The notes under the pieces were generated by a model. The model saw only the letters and a list, made by a program, of their open reading frames with translations. It did no database searches and was not told the origin of the DNA. Below, piece after piece: positions 25,726-35,007 of a DNA stretch of 64,000 nucleotides. The DNA comes from Gemmatimonas sp. (GTDB taxonomy: Bacteria; Gemmatimonadota; Gemmatimonadetes; Gemmatimonadales; Gemmatimonadaceae), in contig NZ_JAJTHI010000039.1 in assembly GCF_021298855.1 (NCBI RefSeq), positions 28,912 through 92,911 of the forward strand, in the 5' to 3' direction. Position numbers and translations under genes: made by a program. Each line of letters starts with the position of its first letter. The first letter of the stretch is position 1.

Positions 25726-27015
25726 TCACGTCTTCCGCGGCTTCTTCTTGGCGGCCGGGAACAGCACGTTGTTGAGGATGAGACGGTACCCCGGAGAATT
25801 GGGGTGCAACGACAGATCGGTGGGGGCACTGCCGATCGCGTGCTGCGGATCCTCGGGATCGTGTCCGCCGAGGAAGGTCCACGAGCCCTTGCCGTAGTCG
25901 CCGTGCAGATACTTGGACCATGGCGCCCCTTCCTCCTGCGCCAGCACGGTCACGTTGCGCTTCACCACCGCCTTGTTGAAGCTCGTGGTCACCCCGTAAA
26001 AGTCGGCGACTACGGTGCGATGATTCTGCACCAGCATGGTGGCCACGGGATCGAGCTTGGCACTGAAGCCGAAGAGCGAAAAGGTGCCCAGCGGCTGCCG
26101 CCGCGACGGCACGTTGACCTGATGGCCATCAATGTCGCTGAGCGCGTTCACATAGGGCGACGGCTCCACGTGCGCGCCCTGGAAGGCCAGAGCGCGCGTC
26201 CAGTCGAGCTTCGCATCGGCGTTCGGGTCGGGCGGCGTGCCATCGGAAAACGGCCCGGCAATGTCCACCACCAGCGAGGCAATGGACAGGTCGAGCGATT
26301 CGGTGGCCCCGCACATGGCGAAGAGGAACCCCCCGCGATCGACGAAGCCGCGGATGTTGTCGGCCACGGCCTTCTTGAGCGCCGGTACGTTGTCCTTGCC
26401 GAAGAGCCGCCCGGTGCTGAGGTCGCGCTCGCGCTGCGCCACGAACCAGGGCGCGTCACGGTAGGCGAGATACAGCTTGTTGTACTGCCCGGTGAAGTCC
26501 TCGTGGTGCAGATGCACCCAGTCGTACTTGGACAGATCGCCCTTGAGCACCTCGTTGTCCCACACGGACGCGAAGTCGATGCCGGCGTAGGTGAGGGCGA
26601 GGGTGACCGCGTCGTCCCAGGGTGGCTGATCGACGGGACGGTAGATGGCAATCTTGGGCGACCGTTCGAGCACGACGGCGTCCATGTTGCCGCCGGCGAT
26701 CTCCGCCCGCACCGCGGCGACGGCTCCATCGGTCATGGGCTCCACACTGACCCCTTCCAGCGCGGCCCGCTTGCGCAGGTCGGGCACGTCGGGAAGCAGG
26801 AAGGCACCGCCCCGATAGTTGAGCAACCACTCGGCCTTCTGCCCGGCCTTGAGCGCCTGGTACGTGACACCGTACGCCTTGAGGTGATTGCGCTGCGCGT
26901 CGTCCATGGGCAGCAGCAGATGCTGCGCGGCCACGGGACGCGCGAGTGAGATCACGGCCCCGACGAGAAGCAGCGTGGCGCGCACGGCGCGAGTGACCAA
27001 GGGGCAGACGGGCAT
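25726..27015 (-). CDS. Conserved secreted protein (asparagine synthetase B-named family)
   Basis: A 429-residue protein with a signal peptide (LLLVGAVISLARPVAAQ). It resembles Bacteroidota proteins that databases label asparagine synthetase B, with MDDAQRNHLKAYGV and WLLNYRGGAFLLPD, but no ATP-pyrophosphatase or Ntn amidotransferase motif is visible, so that name should not be taken as function. Other striking segments are WVHLHHEDFTGQYNKLY and FLFAMCGATESLD, reminiscent of a glutamine-amidotransferase-like flavodoxin fold, and a FLGGHDPEDP motif near the end. The gene lies 10 bases before the JAMM-DinG gene. Confidence 0.65.
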   Translation of the reverse strand: MPVCPLVTRAVRATLLLVGAVISLARPVAAQHLLLPMDDAQRNHLKAYGVTYQALKAGQKAEWLLNYRGGAFLLPDVPDLRKRAALEGVSVEPMTDGAVAAVRAEIAGGNMDAVVLERSPKIAIYRPVDQPPWDDAVTLALTYAGIDFASVWDNEVLKGDLSKYDWVHLHHEDFTGQYNKLYLAYRDAPWFVAQRERDLSTGRLFGKDNVPALKKAVADNIRGFVDRGGFLFAMCGATESLDLSIASLVVDIAGPFSDGTPPDPNADAKLDWTRALAFQGAHVEPSPYVNALSDIDGHQVNVPSRRQPLGTFSLFGFSAKLDPVATMLVQNHRTVVADFYGVTTSFNKAVVKRNVTVLAQEEGAPWSKYLHGDYGKGSWTFLGGHDPEDPQHAIGSAPTDLSLHPNSPGYRLILNNVLFPAAKKKPRKT

Positions 27016-27066
27016 TCCGGAAGGTAGCAGGAGGCGGGGAGCAGGCGGCAGGGAGCGCGGCGCCGA

Positions 27067-28854
27067 CTAGGCCGGGGGTATGGTGCCGCGCAGCCGCTCC
27101 AGCTCCCGGCGCCCCTGCGGGGCCAGGGCACTGGTAGGGTACTCCACCAGCAGCTGTTCGAGCCGGGCCACGGCACCTGGCATGTCTCCACCCTCTCGCA
27201 ACGCGCGTGCCCAGGCGAGCAGCGATTCGGGGGCTTCGGGACTGCGGGGAAAGTCCCGCACGATGCGCTCGTGCAACGCGAGGGCGGCGGGGCGCGCGCT
27301 CAGTCGCGCCCCCTGCGCCAGAAACGCCGGCGCCGCGGCGCCCACGGAATCGGCCAGTCGCACGAACCGCGCGGCCGCGGCGGCCGAGTCGCGCCGGGCG
27401 AGCAACACAAAGGCCTCGCCCAGCCCGGGGAGCTGCTCGACCCGCGTACGCGCGAGAATGCCGAGGGCATCCACCAGCTCCGGTCGGTTCGACGCCGCGC
27501 GCAGGAGCCGCTTGCGGGCATTCACCACATCGCCGTCGTAGAGGGCGAGCCAACCGGCCATTTCGTCGTCGTCTGCCAGGTCACTGCCCTGCATGGCGGT
27601 GCGCGCCCGCGCCACATCGCCTGAGCGCAACCACGCGGCCACGAGAGGGCGTGTGAGGGCCGCGCGCGTATCGGGGTCGAGTGACTTCGCGGCATCGGCC
27701 AGCTTCTGCTGGGCTTCGGCGCCGCGCCCCAATTCTCCCAGGGCCGCGATCTCGAGTCCCAGCAGGGCGTGTACCCGTGCGGAGTCGGCCGCCTTGCCAT
27801 TCGCCACCGACCGGCGGCGAACGACCGCCAGGGCACCCGTGGCATCACCGGCGCGCAACGCCGCGTCGGCGGCCCGCTGCTGCGATTCCAGGTCGCCGAG
27901 GCGATCGAACACGGCCAGCCAGGCATCACGCGCTATCAGCCACGACTCGTTGAGCTCGGCCCGCTCGGCAAAGCTGCGCCACGACGCCGTGGTGGAGTCG
28001 GTGGCCGGCAGCGTGGCTATGGCACTCCACGCCTGGCGCGGCTCGCCCCACGCAAACTCCAGCGACGAAAGCAACCGGCGTGGCGGCAGCGTGACCGGCG
28101 GCGCCAGCAGCACGGTGCGGACCGAGTCACGCGTGGCTGCGGGGACCCGCTGCAACCCGAACAGCGCCGCCGTTTCCAGCCAGGGCTGCTCGGCGAGCGC
28201 ATCGCGAAATGCCTGCGCCGCCGGCACCCAGCGCTGCAGCGCGATGTGCAATTGTGCTGTTTCCCCCGAGAGCGCCCCGGCAGCGCCCATGAGCCGCGTT
28301 GCGTCGGCGAGCACGCTGTCGGCAGCGCGGGCACGTCCCTGCTGCAGCAGCAGGCGGGCGTACTCGCGGTACGGCGTGGCCTCGCTGCCGGTGACCCGTC
28401 GCCACGCGGTGAACGCCTCGCGCGCCTCGGCATCGCGCCCCATGGTCACCAGCGTGCGCAGCTGCACGGAACGCGCCGTGGGGTCGGTGGGGCGCAGTTG
28501 CAGCACCCGCGCCGCGACCGGCACGATGGAGTCGAGCATGCCGGCGTCGGCCCACACCCGCTCCAGGCCGAGCAGCGCGAGCGCCACCCGATCGCCGTCG
28601 GCGGACCCGAGCGTCAGCGCCCCCTGCAACGCCTCCCGATACGCCGCGCTGGCAGCCGCCACATCGCGACGATCCTCGGCGGCGAGCGCCCGCGCCAGCG
28701 CATCGGCGCCGGCCGGTACCGGTTGCGCCGTGGCGAGCTGCGCGGCACTCCTGGCCGGCGTGACGGCCACCGCGATGGCCGCGAGCGAAACGGCGCACCA
28801 CCGGGCCGCGTCGCGCCGAGCGCGCACGATGGCGTTACGGTGGCGTGGTGCCAT
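27067..28854 (-). CDS. TPR-like helical repeat exported protein
   Basis: A 595-residue Ala/Arg-rich protein with an N-terminal export signal (residues about 20-40). Nearly the whole mature part consists of helical repeats of about 34 residues (for example ALARALAAEDRRDVAAASAA, and the last repeat RDFPRSPEAPESLLAWARAL), which fits tetratricopeptide repeats. No enzyme motif is seen. It starts inside the last 20 bases of the DUF4175 gene, so translation is coupled. TPR proteins commonly follow DUF4175 genes, probably as envelope scaffold partners. Confidence 0.7.
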   Translation of the reverse strand: MAPRHRNAIVRARRDAARWCAVSLAAIAVAVTPARSAAQLATAQPVPAGADALARALAAEDRRDVAAASAAYREALQGALTLGSADGDRVALALLGLERVWADAGMLDSIVPVAARVLQLRPTDPTARSVQLRTLVTMGRDAEAREAFTAWRRVTGSEATPYREYARLLLQQGRARAADSVLADATRLMGAAGALSGETAQLHIALQRWVPAAQAFRDALAEQPWLETAALFGLQRVPAATRDSVRTVLLAPPVTLPPRRLLSSLEFAWGEPRQAWSAIATLPATDSTTASWRSFAERAELNESWLIARDAWLAVFDRLGDLESQQRAADAALRAGDATGALAVVRRRSVANGKAADSARVHALLGLEIAALGELGRGAEAQQKLADAAKSLDPDTRAALTRPLVAAWLRSGDVARARTAMQGSDLADDDEMAGWLALYDGDVVNARKRLLRAASNRPELVDALGILARTRVEQLPGLGEAFVLLARRDSAAAAARFVRLADSVGAAAPAFLAQGARLSARPAALALHERIVRDFPRSPEAPESLLAWARALREGGDMPGAVARLEQLLVEYPTSALAPQGRRELERLRGTIPPA

Positions 28855-31800
28855 TGAGTCGGCGGAAGTACTCGATCACGAGCCGGCGTTCATCGGGCCC
28901 GAGCCCGCGCAGGTCGTTCCAGGTGGGCGGCGCGAACTTGCTCCCGGCCTTCCCCGACTGTGGCCCATCCACGCGGCCAACGGCACCGTTGCCGTTGCCG
29001 GCCTTGGCCTCCCGCGGTCCCTGATCGTCCCGTTCCTCCTGTTCGAGGAAGCGGCCAGCGTCGAGCAGACGACGGTACAGCTGCTGCTGCCGCGCCGCCA
29101 CGGCCGGGTCGAGACCATTGCGTTCGAGCTGCTGTGCCAGCTGCTGCGCTTCTCTGGCCAACGCATCGGTGCGGCCCGTCTGGTCGGCGTCGGACACATC
29201 GGTGAGACTGCGCGCGACCTCCCGTTGTTGCCGCGCCAGCACACGTGCCTGCTGCTGCGCCTGATCGCCCTTGGCGCCGCCGGGCATCATGTTAAGCCCC
29301 TGCATCTGCGAGTTGAGCTGCCCCTGCTGCTGCGCCAGCTGCTTGAGCTGCTCCATCATCTCGGTGAACCCCGAGGCCGACTGGGCGTTGTTCACGCGCT
29401 CCCGGTCGCGCACCAAGGAACTGAGCGCCTGGTTGAGGGCTTCGCTGGCATCCTTCATGGCGCTCTGCGCCTGCTCCGTTCCGCCGGGTTGCCCCTGCCC
29501 CGCCTGCTGCATGGCCTGCGTGGCCTGCTGCACGCGCCGCTGCGCTTCCGCCATCTGCTTCTGCGACCGCTGCGAGAGGAGCGACGACTGCCGGCCGGCC
29601 TGCTCGAGCCGTTCGGCCGCCTGCTGCACCCCCTGCTGCAGGGCGCTCTGCTCCCCCTGCATCCCCTGGGCTCCCTGCTGCCCCTGCTGGCGCATTTTCT
29701 TTTCCAGCTCGGCCTGCTGTCGGGCGAGCTGCATGGTTTCGTTGATGGACTGATCGAGCTGGTCTGACAGCTCGCCCTTCCACGCATTCACCTGAGCGTC
29801 ACGCGCCTGCGAGAGCTGCTGCGCGGCGCGTTCCATGGCATCGGCCGCCTGACGCGCCTGTTGGGCCTGCTGGCCCTGCTGCCCTTGCTGCCCCTGCTGG
29901 CCCTGCTGGCCTTGCTGGCCTTGCTGGCCCTGCTGGCCCTGCTGGCCCTGCTGGCCCTGCTGCCCTTGCTGGCCCTGCTGGCCCTGCTGGCCCTGCTGGC
30001 CCTGCTGCCCCTGCTGGCCCTGCGGCTTCTGCTGCTGGGCCTGCGCCTGCTGTTGCTGAGCCTTCTCCATCTGCGCAGCGCGGCTCATGGCATCGGCCGC
30101 TTCCTTGGCGGCTGGCTGCGCTTCGCGCGTCTTGGAGGCACCGGGCTTGGCCCCTGCCTCCTCCAGCCGCTTGGCCAGTGCCTGCACCTCCCGTTCGAGA
30201 TCGCGTGACCGATCGGCCAGCGCCCGCGGGTCGTCCTGCGGCCGCTGTCCCTGGGGTGTGCCCTTCTCCCCCGGTCGCGCCTCGCCCTTCGGGGCCTTGC
30301 CGTCCATGCGATCGGCGGCCTGCTGTTGCGCCTTCGCCAGCTCGCTGGCGTCGTCGCGCAGCGTCTGCATGGCCCCCTCGAGCGCCGCGCGCTTGAGCAT
30401 CTCGGCGCTGCGTTCGAGTTGCTCGCGCATCTGCTTCTGCGCTTCGGCCAGCTGCTGCATGCTCTGCTGTGCCTGCGTGCCGCTCAGCCGGTCGGAGTTC
30501 TTGTTGAGCTCCTCCAGCTGCTTCTGCATCTCGGGGGTCATGGCGTCGCGCAGCATCTTCTGGATGTCGCGCATGCGCGACGCCAGCGTGGTGTCCAGCG
30601 CGTTCGCGTTCTTGAGGCGCGATTCGAGCTCCTTGGCGTTCATGCGCAGGGAGTCGACCTTGGCCGACAGCTGCTGCTGCTCACGCGCCAGCTGCCTGGC
30701 CTTTTCGGCCTGCGAGAAGCTCATGGCCTTGCTGGCGTCGTTCTGCTGTCCCTTGGTGGCCTGATCACCAGTGGTAGCCTTGAGATCGCGACTGCGCGAG
30801 GCGTCGGCGGTGTTCTGCTGGAGCCGTCGCTCCTGCTGCGCCAGCTGCTGCGCCTTGGCGGCCAGCGAGTCGGCGAGCGAGCGCGCCATGGCGCGCTGCT
30901 CGCTGAGGGTGGGCATGCGCAGCACGATCTCGGCGCTTTGGGCCTGCTGCGCCCACGGCGAATCATCGGTGGCCACCGCCGTCACATGGAGGCGGTCGCC
31001 CGGCTCGAGGCCGCGACCGTCGAGCGACAGGGTGGCCCCACCCTGAAACACCGGCGACTGGGGGGTGGCCACCTCCACGCGCTCCCGGCGAATGGTGCCG
31101 GCGCCGCTCGCCGTTTCCTTCCACACCACCAGATGCACGCGTGCCACGCCGTGATCGTCACCGGCATCCACCAGGACCGGCACGTCACCCGTGGGCCCGA
31201 TGGCGGTGTCGGTGGCCGGCGCCACGATCTGCACCTCGGGGGCCTGATCGGGGATCACCGTGAAGGGGAGCGAGTCGGGCAGCTCGGGAGGGAGCACCGC
31301 GCCGTCGGCGCGCGGGGTCGCGCTGGCACGCCATCCCCACGTGCCGTCCCGGTCCACGGTAAACACCGCTTCGGCAGGCACCCCATCACCGGCGATCGCG
31401 GCCGCCACGAGCGGCACGCTCGTCTGCCCATCGCTCAACTGCGCATCGCGCGCACCGCCCCGCAGCATGACCCGCACGCGAATGCGGGTGCCGCGCGGCA
31501 CCCGCAGTGGTGGCACCGGCTCCAGCGTTTCGTCGGCGCGCCCCAGATACGCGGGGTACAGGGCGCGCAGCGCGACATCGCCAATCCAGCCACGCTCTTC
31601 CACCACCAGCGCGGCCGAGAGCTCGGGGGAGCGGCCGTCGTTCACGCGAATGGCGGTCGCCGCACGCACGGCGCCCAGCGCGAGCGTCACCCGGCCCTCG
31701 TTCGGGACCGCCAGCACACTGTCGCGCCACGGCTCGCCCTCGGCGCGCCACGACACGGTAATGCGGTGGCGGCCACTGGCCACCACGGTCAGGGTGACCG

Positions 31801-32455
31801 GCATGCCACGCGGTACGCGCGGGCTCAGCCCGTCGAAGGCGAGCGCCGGCAGAAGGGTACCGCGCCACGCGCTCACGGGCTGCAGCACGGCGGCCAGCCC
31901 GTCGGGGGCCACGCGCGCCGACGCGAACAACGCTGCCGCACCAATGACGGCGGCGCCGCCCGCCAGCAGCAGCGCCCGTGAGGCGCCCGCGACCAGTTCG
32001 GGAGTCAGTGTACCCGGCACCAGGCGGCCCGCCACATCGTCGGCGGCGCGAGCGCCCAGGGCACCCGTGGCCGCGACTTCGAGCGCCCCGCGCAGCGATC
32101 CTTCGCGCAGCCGCTGCTCGCGTTCCACGGCGGCCGCCAGGGCTTCGCGGGTGAGGCGACGCTGCAGGTGCCGGTGACGCCACAGGAAGGTGGCCGCCGC
32201 TGCACTCACCGCCATCACCGCCAGCAACAACGGCAGCGCGGCGGGGAGGTCGATCCAGCGGCCGCTGGCCAGCAGGAGCGCCGACAGCGCCACCATGGTG
32301 GCGAGCAGCGCCAGGGCCAGCAGCACCGACGCCGCGGTACCTCGCACGGCCAGGGCATGGCGCTGCTCGTCGAGGCGCGTACCAAGGGCGCGCCCGGCTG
32401 GCGCGCCGGACGCCGACGAGAGGCCGGGGAGGCCGCCAAGAGCGGGTGCGGTCAT
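28835..32455 (-). CDS. DUF4175 membrane protein with Gln-rich coiled coil
   Basis: A 1206-residue protein. Two N-terminal membrane helices (around residues 40-95) and a third near residue 165 are followed by beta-rich extracytoplasmic domains to about residue 540. The rest is a very long charged and Gln-rich helical region with repeated EKARQLAREQQQLSAKVDSL-type heptads and a pure (GQQ)n stretch. This is the DUF4175 layout found next to DUF4159, MoxR and DUF58 genes in Planctomycetota and Gemmatimonadota. The function is unknown; it is probably a cell-envelope component. It starts 7 bases after the DUF4159 stop. Confidence 0.8.
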   Translation of the reverse strand: MTAPALGGLPGLSSASGAPAGRALGTRLDEQRHALAVRGTAASVLLALALLATMVALSALLLASGRWIDLPAALPLLLAVMAVSAAAATFLWRHRHLQRRLTREALAAAVEREQRLREGSLRGALEVAATGALGARAADDVAGRLVPGTLTPELVAGASRALLLAGGAAVIGAAALFASARVAPDGLAAVLQPVSAWRGTLLPALAFDGLSPRVPRGMPVTLTVVASGRHRITVSWRAEGEPWRDSVLAVPNEGRVTLALGAVRAATAIRVNDGRSPELSAALVVEERGWIGDVALRALYPAYLGRADETLEPVPPLRVPRGTRIRVRVMLRGGARDAQLSDGQTSVPLVAAAIAGDGVPAEAVFTVDRDGTWGWRASATPRADGAVLPPELPDSLPFTVIPDQAPEVQIVAPATDTAIGPTGDVPVLVDAGDDHGVARVHLVVWKETASGAGTIRRERVEVATPQSPVFQGGATLSLDGRGLEPGDRLHVTAVATDDSPWAQQAQSAEIVLRMPTLSEQRAMARSLADSLAAKAQQLAQQERRLQQNTADASRSRDLKATTGDQATKGQQNDASKAMSFSQAEKARQLAREQQQLSAKVDSLRMNAKELESRLKNANALDTTLASRMRDIQKMLRDAMTPEMQKQLEELNKNSDRLSGTQAQQSMQQLAEAQKQMREQLERSAEMLKRAALEGAMQTLRDDASELAKAQQQAADRMDGKAPKGEARPGEKGTPQGQRPQDDPRALADRSRDLEREVQALAKRLEEAGAKPGASKTREAQPAAKEAADAMSRAAQMEKAQQQQAQAQQQKPQGQQGQQGQQGQQGQQGQQGQQGQQGQQGQQGQQGQQGQQGQQGQQGQQGQQAQQARQAADAMERAAQQLSQARDAQVNAWKGELSDQLDQSINETMQLARQQAELEKKMRQQGQQGAQGMQGEQSALQQGVQQAAERLEQAGRQSSLLSQRSQKQMAEAQRRVQQATQAMQQAGQGQPGGTEQAQSAMKDASEALNQALSSLVRDRERVNNAQSASGFTEMMEQLKQLAQQQGQLNSQMQGLNMMPGGAKGDQAQQQARVLARQQREVARSLTDVSDADQTGRTDALAREAQQLAQQLERNGLDPAVAARQQQLYRRLLDAGRFLEQEERDDQGPREAKAGNGNGAVGRVDGPQSGKAGSKFAPPTWNDLRGLGPDERRLVIEYFRRLNGTTPP
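29870..30022. repeat. 17 x 9-bp tandem repeat encoding (GQQ)n
   Basis: Seventeen imperfect 9-base units of the type CTGGCCCTG (variants CTGCCCTTG, CTGGCCTTG) lie inside the DUF4175 gene and keep frame. They encode Gly-Gln-Gln repeats. Unit-number variation would not shift the frame. Confidence 0.95.
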
Positions 32456-32462
32456 GCGCGGG

Positions 32463-33191
32463 TCACGGTTGCACGCGGCTGGTCACCGCATACGTGAAGA
32501 GATTGATGCCGAGGCGCAGCGCCTGCTCGTGCAGCGCCGGCGGATCGGGGTAGGTGCCGACGTCTTCCCATCCGTTGCCCAGGTCGGCGGAAAACGTGTA
32601 GTAGAGCGCCAGACGATTGCCGATGAAGATACCGTAGCCCTTGGCCGGCTTGCCGTCGTGTTCGTGCACCTTGACCGGCCCGGTCGGAAAGTCGTAAACG
32701 ATGCGGTAGATGGGGTGCGAGAAGGGCACCTCCACCAGCGGCCGGTCGGGGAAGACCCGCGCGATCTCGCGGCGGAAACTTTCGTCGAGGCCGTAGTTGT
32801 CGTCCACGTGCAGGAAGCCGCCGCGGGTGAGGTACTCGCGCAGCCGGCGCACCTCCACCTCGCTCAGCTTCATTTCGCCATGCCCGGTGGCGTGCAGAAA
32901 CGGGAAGTCGAAGAGCGCCGAGTCGGTGAGGGTGACCTTGGCTTCGGTGCGCTCGATGGGGAGCGCCGTGCGCTCGGCGATGGCCCGAATGAGGTTGGGC
33001 AGGCTGGACGGATTGGCGTACCAGTCGCCCCCGCCCTCGTACTGCAGCCGGGCAATGGCCAGCCGCCCCGGGCCCGCCGACGCGACGGGTAACGCGCCCC
33101 CCTGCGGCGGTCGCGCCGCGAGCAGCCCCATGGGGAGGGCAACGCACGCAGCGAGCAGGAGGAAACGGGACGAGCGCTGCGTGACGCGCAT
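32463..33191 (-). CDS. DUF4159 exported protein
   Basis: A 242-residue DUF4159 protein with a signal peptide (FLLLAACVALPMGLLA). The domain has LAIARLQYEGGGDWYANPSS at the start, LREYLTRGGFLHVDDNYGLD in the middle, and HDGKPAKGYGIF with the C-terminal YDFP and LGINLFTYAVTS segments. DUF4159 has a glutamine-amidotransferase-like fold; here it is a free exported domain, while in many genomes it sits at the C-terminus of larger membrane proteins. It lies between rsmI and DUF4175 with gaps of 10 and 7 bases. Confidence 0.88.
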   Translation of the reverse strand: MRVTQRSSRFLLLAACVALPMGLLAARPPQGGALPVASAGPGRLAIARLQYEGGGDWYANPSSLPNLIRAIAERTALPIERTEAKVTLTDSALFDFPFLHATGHGEMKLSEVEVRRLREYLTRGGFLHVDDNYGLDESFRREIARVFPDRPLVEVPFSHPIYRIVYDFPTGPVKVHEHDGKPAKGYGIFIGNRLALYYTFSADLGNGWEDVGTYPDPPALHEQALRLGINLFTYAVTSRVQP

Positions 33192-33201
33192 GCGGGACCG
33201 G

Positions 33202-34131
33202 CTAGGTGTCGTGGGCGAGACGATAGGCGAGGTTGCGGCTGGCGCCGTGTTCGTCCATGAGCATGCGAACGATGTCCCGCGGGCGGAAGCCCTGCTCCCG
33301 CATTGCTGCTGCGGTGGCACGCAGGCCGTCTTCCGTGGGTTCCGCGGCCGTCGCGCCGTCGAGCACGAACACGATTTCCCCACGTGGGGGCACCGCTTCG
33401 TAATACGCGGCGACCTCCTCGAGCGTTCCGCGCCGGATTTCCTCGAAGTGCTTGGTGAGTTCGCGCGCCACCGCCACCCGCCGCTCGCGACCCGCAATGG
33501 CCGCCAGGTCACGCAGCGTGTCCACCAGCCGGTTGGGGGACTCGAAGAGCACCACCGCATGGGGGAGGCGGGCGGCGAGCGCGAGGGTGTCCTCGCGCCC
33601 CTTGCCCTTGCGGTCGGGAAAGCCGAGCACCGTGAAGGGGTGTGCCGCCAACCCGCTCGCTACCAGGGCGGCGAGGGTGGCCGATGCCCCGGGAATGGGA
33701 ATGACGCGCAGGCCCGCGTTGCTTGCGGCAGCCACCAGGCGCCCCCCGGGGTCGGAGACCAGCGGGGTGCCAGCGTCGCTGATGATGGCCACGGCGTCAC
33801 CGGCTCGCAGCCGTTCGAGGAGGCGCGGCACGGCGCTGGCCTCGTTGTGCTCGTGCAGGGCGAAGGTGGGCGTGCCAATGCCGTAGCGGTCGAGGAGCGG
33901 CCGCGCGTGGCGCGTGTCTTCGCAGCAGATCACCGCGGCCTGACGCAACACGGCCAGGGCGCGCAGGGTGATATCCGCCAGGTGTCCAATGGGGGTGCTC
34001 ACCACGTGCACGGCCCCAGGCGTTGCCGCCTGGGGCCAGAGGGCCGACGCCCGGTCGGCCAGCGCCACCGACGCCGCGTGGGCGTGGGCGGATGCGTCGT
34101 CGCCGGCCTCGTGCCCCGCGTCGGGGTGCAC
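33202..34131 (-). CDS. rsmI: 16S rRNA (cytidine-1402-2'-O)-methyltransferase
   Basis: A 309-residue tetrapyrrole-methylase-fold enzyme that methylates C1402 of 16S rRNA. Motifs are VVSTPIGHLADITLRAL, CCEDTRHARPLLDRYG, ISDAGTPLVSDPG, IPGASATLAALVASGL and FESPNRLVDTL, with the RsmI C-terminal helical domain (RDIVRMLMDEHGASRNLAY). The start is GTG at 34131; about 40 residues precede the core and are rich in Ala, His and Asp, so a shorter start is possible. It follows trxA by 5 bases. Confidence 0.93.
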   Translation of the reverse strand: MHPDAGHEAGDDASAHAHAASVALADRASALWPQAATPGAVHVVSTPIGHLADITLRALAVLRQAAVICCEDTRHARPLLDRYGIGTPTFALHEHNEASAVPRLLERLRAGDAVAIISDAGTPLVSDPGGRLVAAASNAGLRVIPIPGASATLAALVASGLAAHPFTVLGFPDRKGKGREDTLALAARLPHAVVLFESPNRLVDTLRDLAAIAGRERRVAVARELTKHFEEIRRGTLEEVAAYYEAVPPRGEIVFVLDGATAAEPTEDGLRATAAAMREQGFRPRDIVRMLMDEHGASRNLAYRLAHDT

Positions 34132-34136
34132 GCGGT

Positions 34137-34460
34137 TCAGGCGTGTTCCTTGAACTTTGCCTCGAGCGCGGGGCGCGGCACGGCCCCCACCACCTGATCC
34201 ACCAGCTTCCCGTCCTTGAAGAACAGGATGGTGGGAATCGACCGCACGTTGAACTTCGCGGCGGTCCGCTGATTGCTGTCGACGTCGAGCTTGGCCACCT
34301 TCACCTTGCCCGCGTAGTCAACCGCGAGCTGCTCCACGATGGGAGCGATCATGCGGCATGGCGCGCACCAGGTTGCCCAGAAATCGACCACCGACAGCCC
34401 AGGCTGCTGTTCGATTTCGGTTGCAAACGTGTCGTCCTTCACTTCGACTGCGTTGGCCAT
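34137..34460 (-). CDS. trxA: Thioredoxin
   Basis: A 107-residue cytosolic thioredoxin, a general disulfide reductase. The active site is WCAPCRM; VVDFWATWCAPC, KLDVDSN and the cis-proline motif RSIPTILFFKDG are all present. The Ala within WCAPC replaces the more common Gly and is frequent in bacterial thioredoxins. It is the first gene of the long minus-strand cluster and is divergent from the epimerase gene. Confidence 0.96.
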   Translation of the reverse strand: MANAVEVKDDTFATEIEQQPGLSVVDFWATWCAPCRMIAPIVEQLAVDYAGKVKVAKLDVDSNQRTAAKFNVRSIPTILFFKDGKLVDQVVGAVPRPALEAKFKEHA

Positions 34461-34558
34461 CGTGTGCTCCGTGGGACGAGCCGCCGTCTCCGGCGTCCGT
34501 GTCCCGCTGCAGGATTAAAATTGTGCGTCCGCCACCCCGATCCGAGATAAAGACCGAC

Positions 34559-34969
34559 ATGACCGAATCCGTTCGCCGCGGCACCCGCATTGCCCACATC
34601 GGGATTGCGGTGCGCGCCATCGACGAGTTGCTCCCCTTCATGCGTGACGTGCTGGACATGCCGGAGGTACCGCTGGGCAACTCCGACGGGGCCACCATCG
34701 TTGGCCTGGCCTCGGGGGAATCGCTGGTGGAGCTCCTCGAGGCGCAGGCTGAGGACACCCCCATTGGCAAGTACGTCGCCAAGCGTGGCCCCGGCATCCA
34801 TCACGTGTGCTTCGCCGTGGACGACCTCGACGGCATGCTGCAGAAGTGCCGCGACGCCGGTCTCCGGCTTATCGACGAAACCCCACGCATCGGCGCGGAA
34901 GGGAAACGCATCGCGTTTCTCCATCCGAGCGCGACAGGCGGGGTGCTCGTGGAACTGTCCGAATACTAG
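34559..34969 (+). CDS. mce: Methylmalonyl-CoA epimerase
   Basis: A 136-residue VOC-superfamily protein. It interconverts (R)- and (S)-methylmalonyl-CoA in propionyl-CoA metabolism. The two beta-alpha-beta-beta-beta modules carry metal ligands: His in HIGIAV, Glu in SLVELLE, His in HHVCFAVDD and Glu in VLVELSE. The length is typical. No mutase or carboxylase gene is in the window. A TAAAAT sequence at 34515-34520 lies about 40 bases upstream of the start and could be a -10 element. Confidence 0.9.
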   Translation: MTESVRRGTRIAHIGIAVRAIDELLPFMRDVLDMPEVPLGNSDGATIVGLASGESLVELLEAQAEDTPIGKYVAKRGPGIHHVCFAVDDLDGMLQKCRDAGLRLIDETPRIGAEGKRIAFLHPSATGGVLVELSEY

Positions 34970-34980
34970 TCCGCCTGTCC

Positions 34981-35007
34981 AGCCCGCACAGGGCGCCCTG
35001 CGGGGCT
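34981..35007. terminator. Imperfect hairpin between convergent genes
   Basis: AGCCCGCACAGGGC (34981-34994) can pair with GCCCTGCGGGGCT (34995-35007) with a bulge. It lies between the mce stop and the stop of the opposing lipoprotein gene, overlapping the latter. There is no U-tract. Confidence 0.4.

Noticed and set aside
25726..27015. Asparagine synthetase B
   Set aside because: The database name for this family is not backed by any visible amidotransferase or ATP-pyrophosphatase motif; the protein has a signal peptide.
30326..31981. 551-codon open frame on the + strand inside the DUF4175 region
   Set aside because: Antisense to a well-supported gene; composition rich in His, Arg and Gly is typical of shadows in high-GC DNA.
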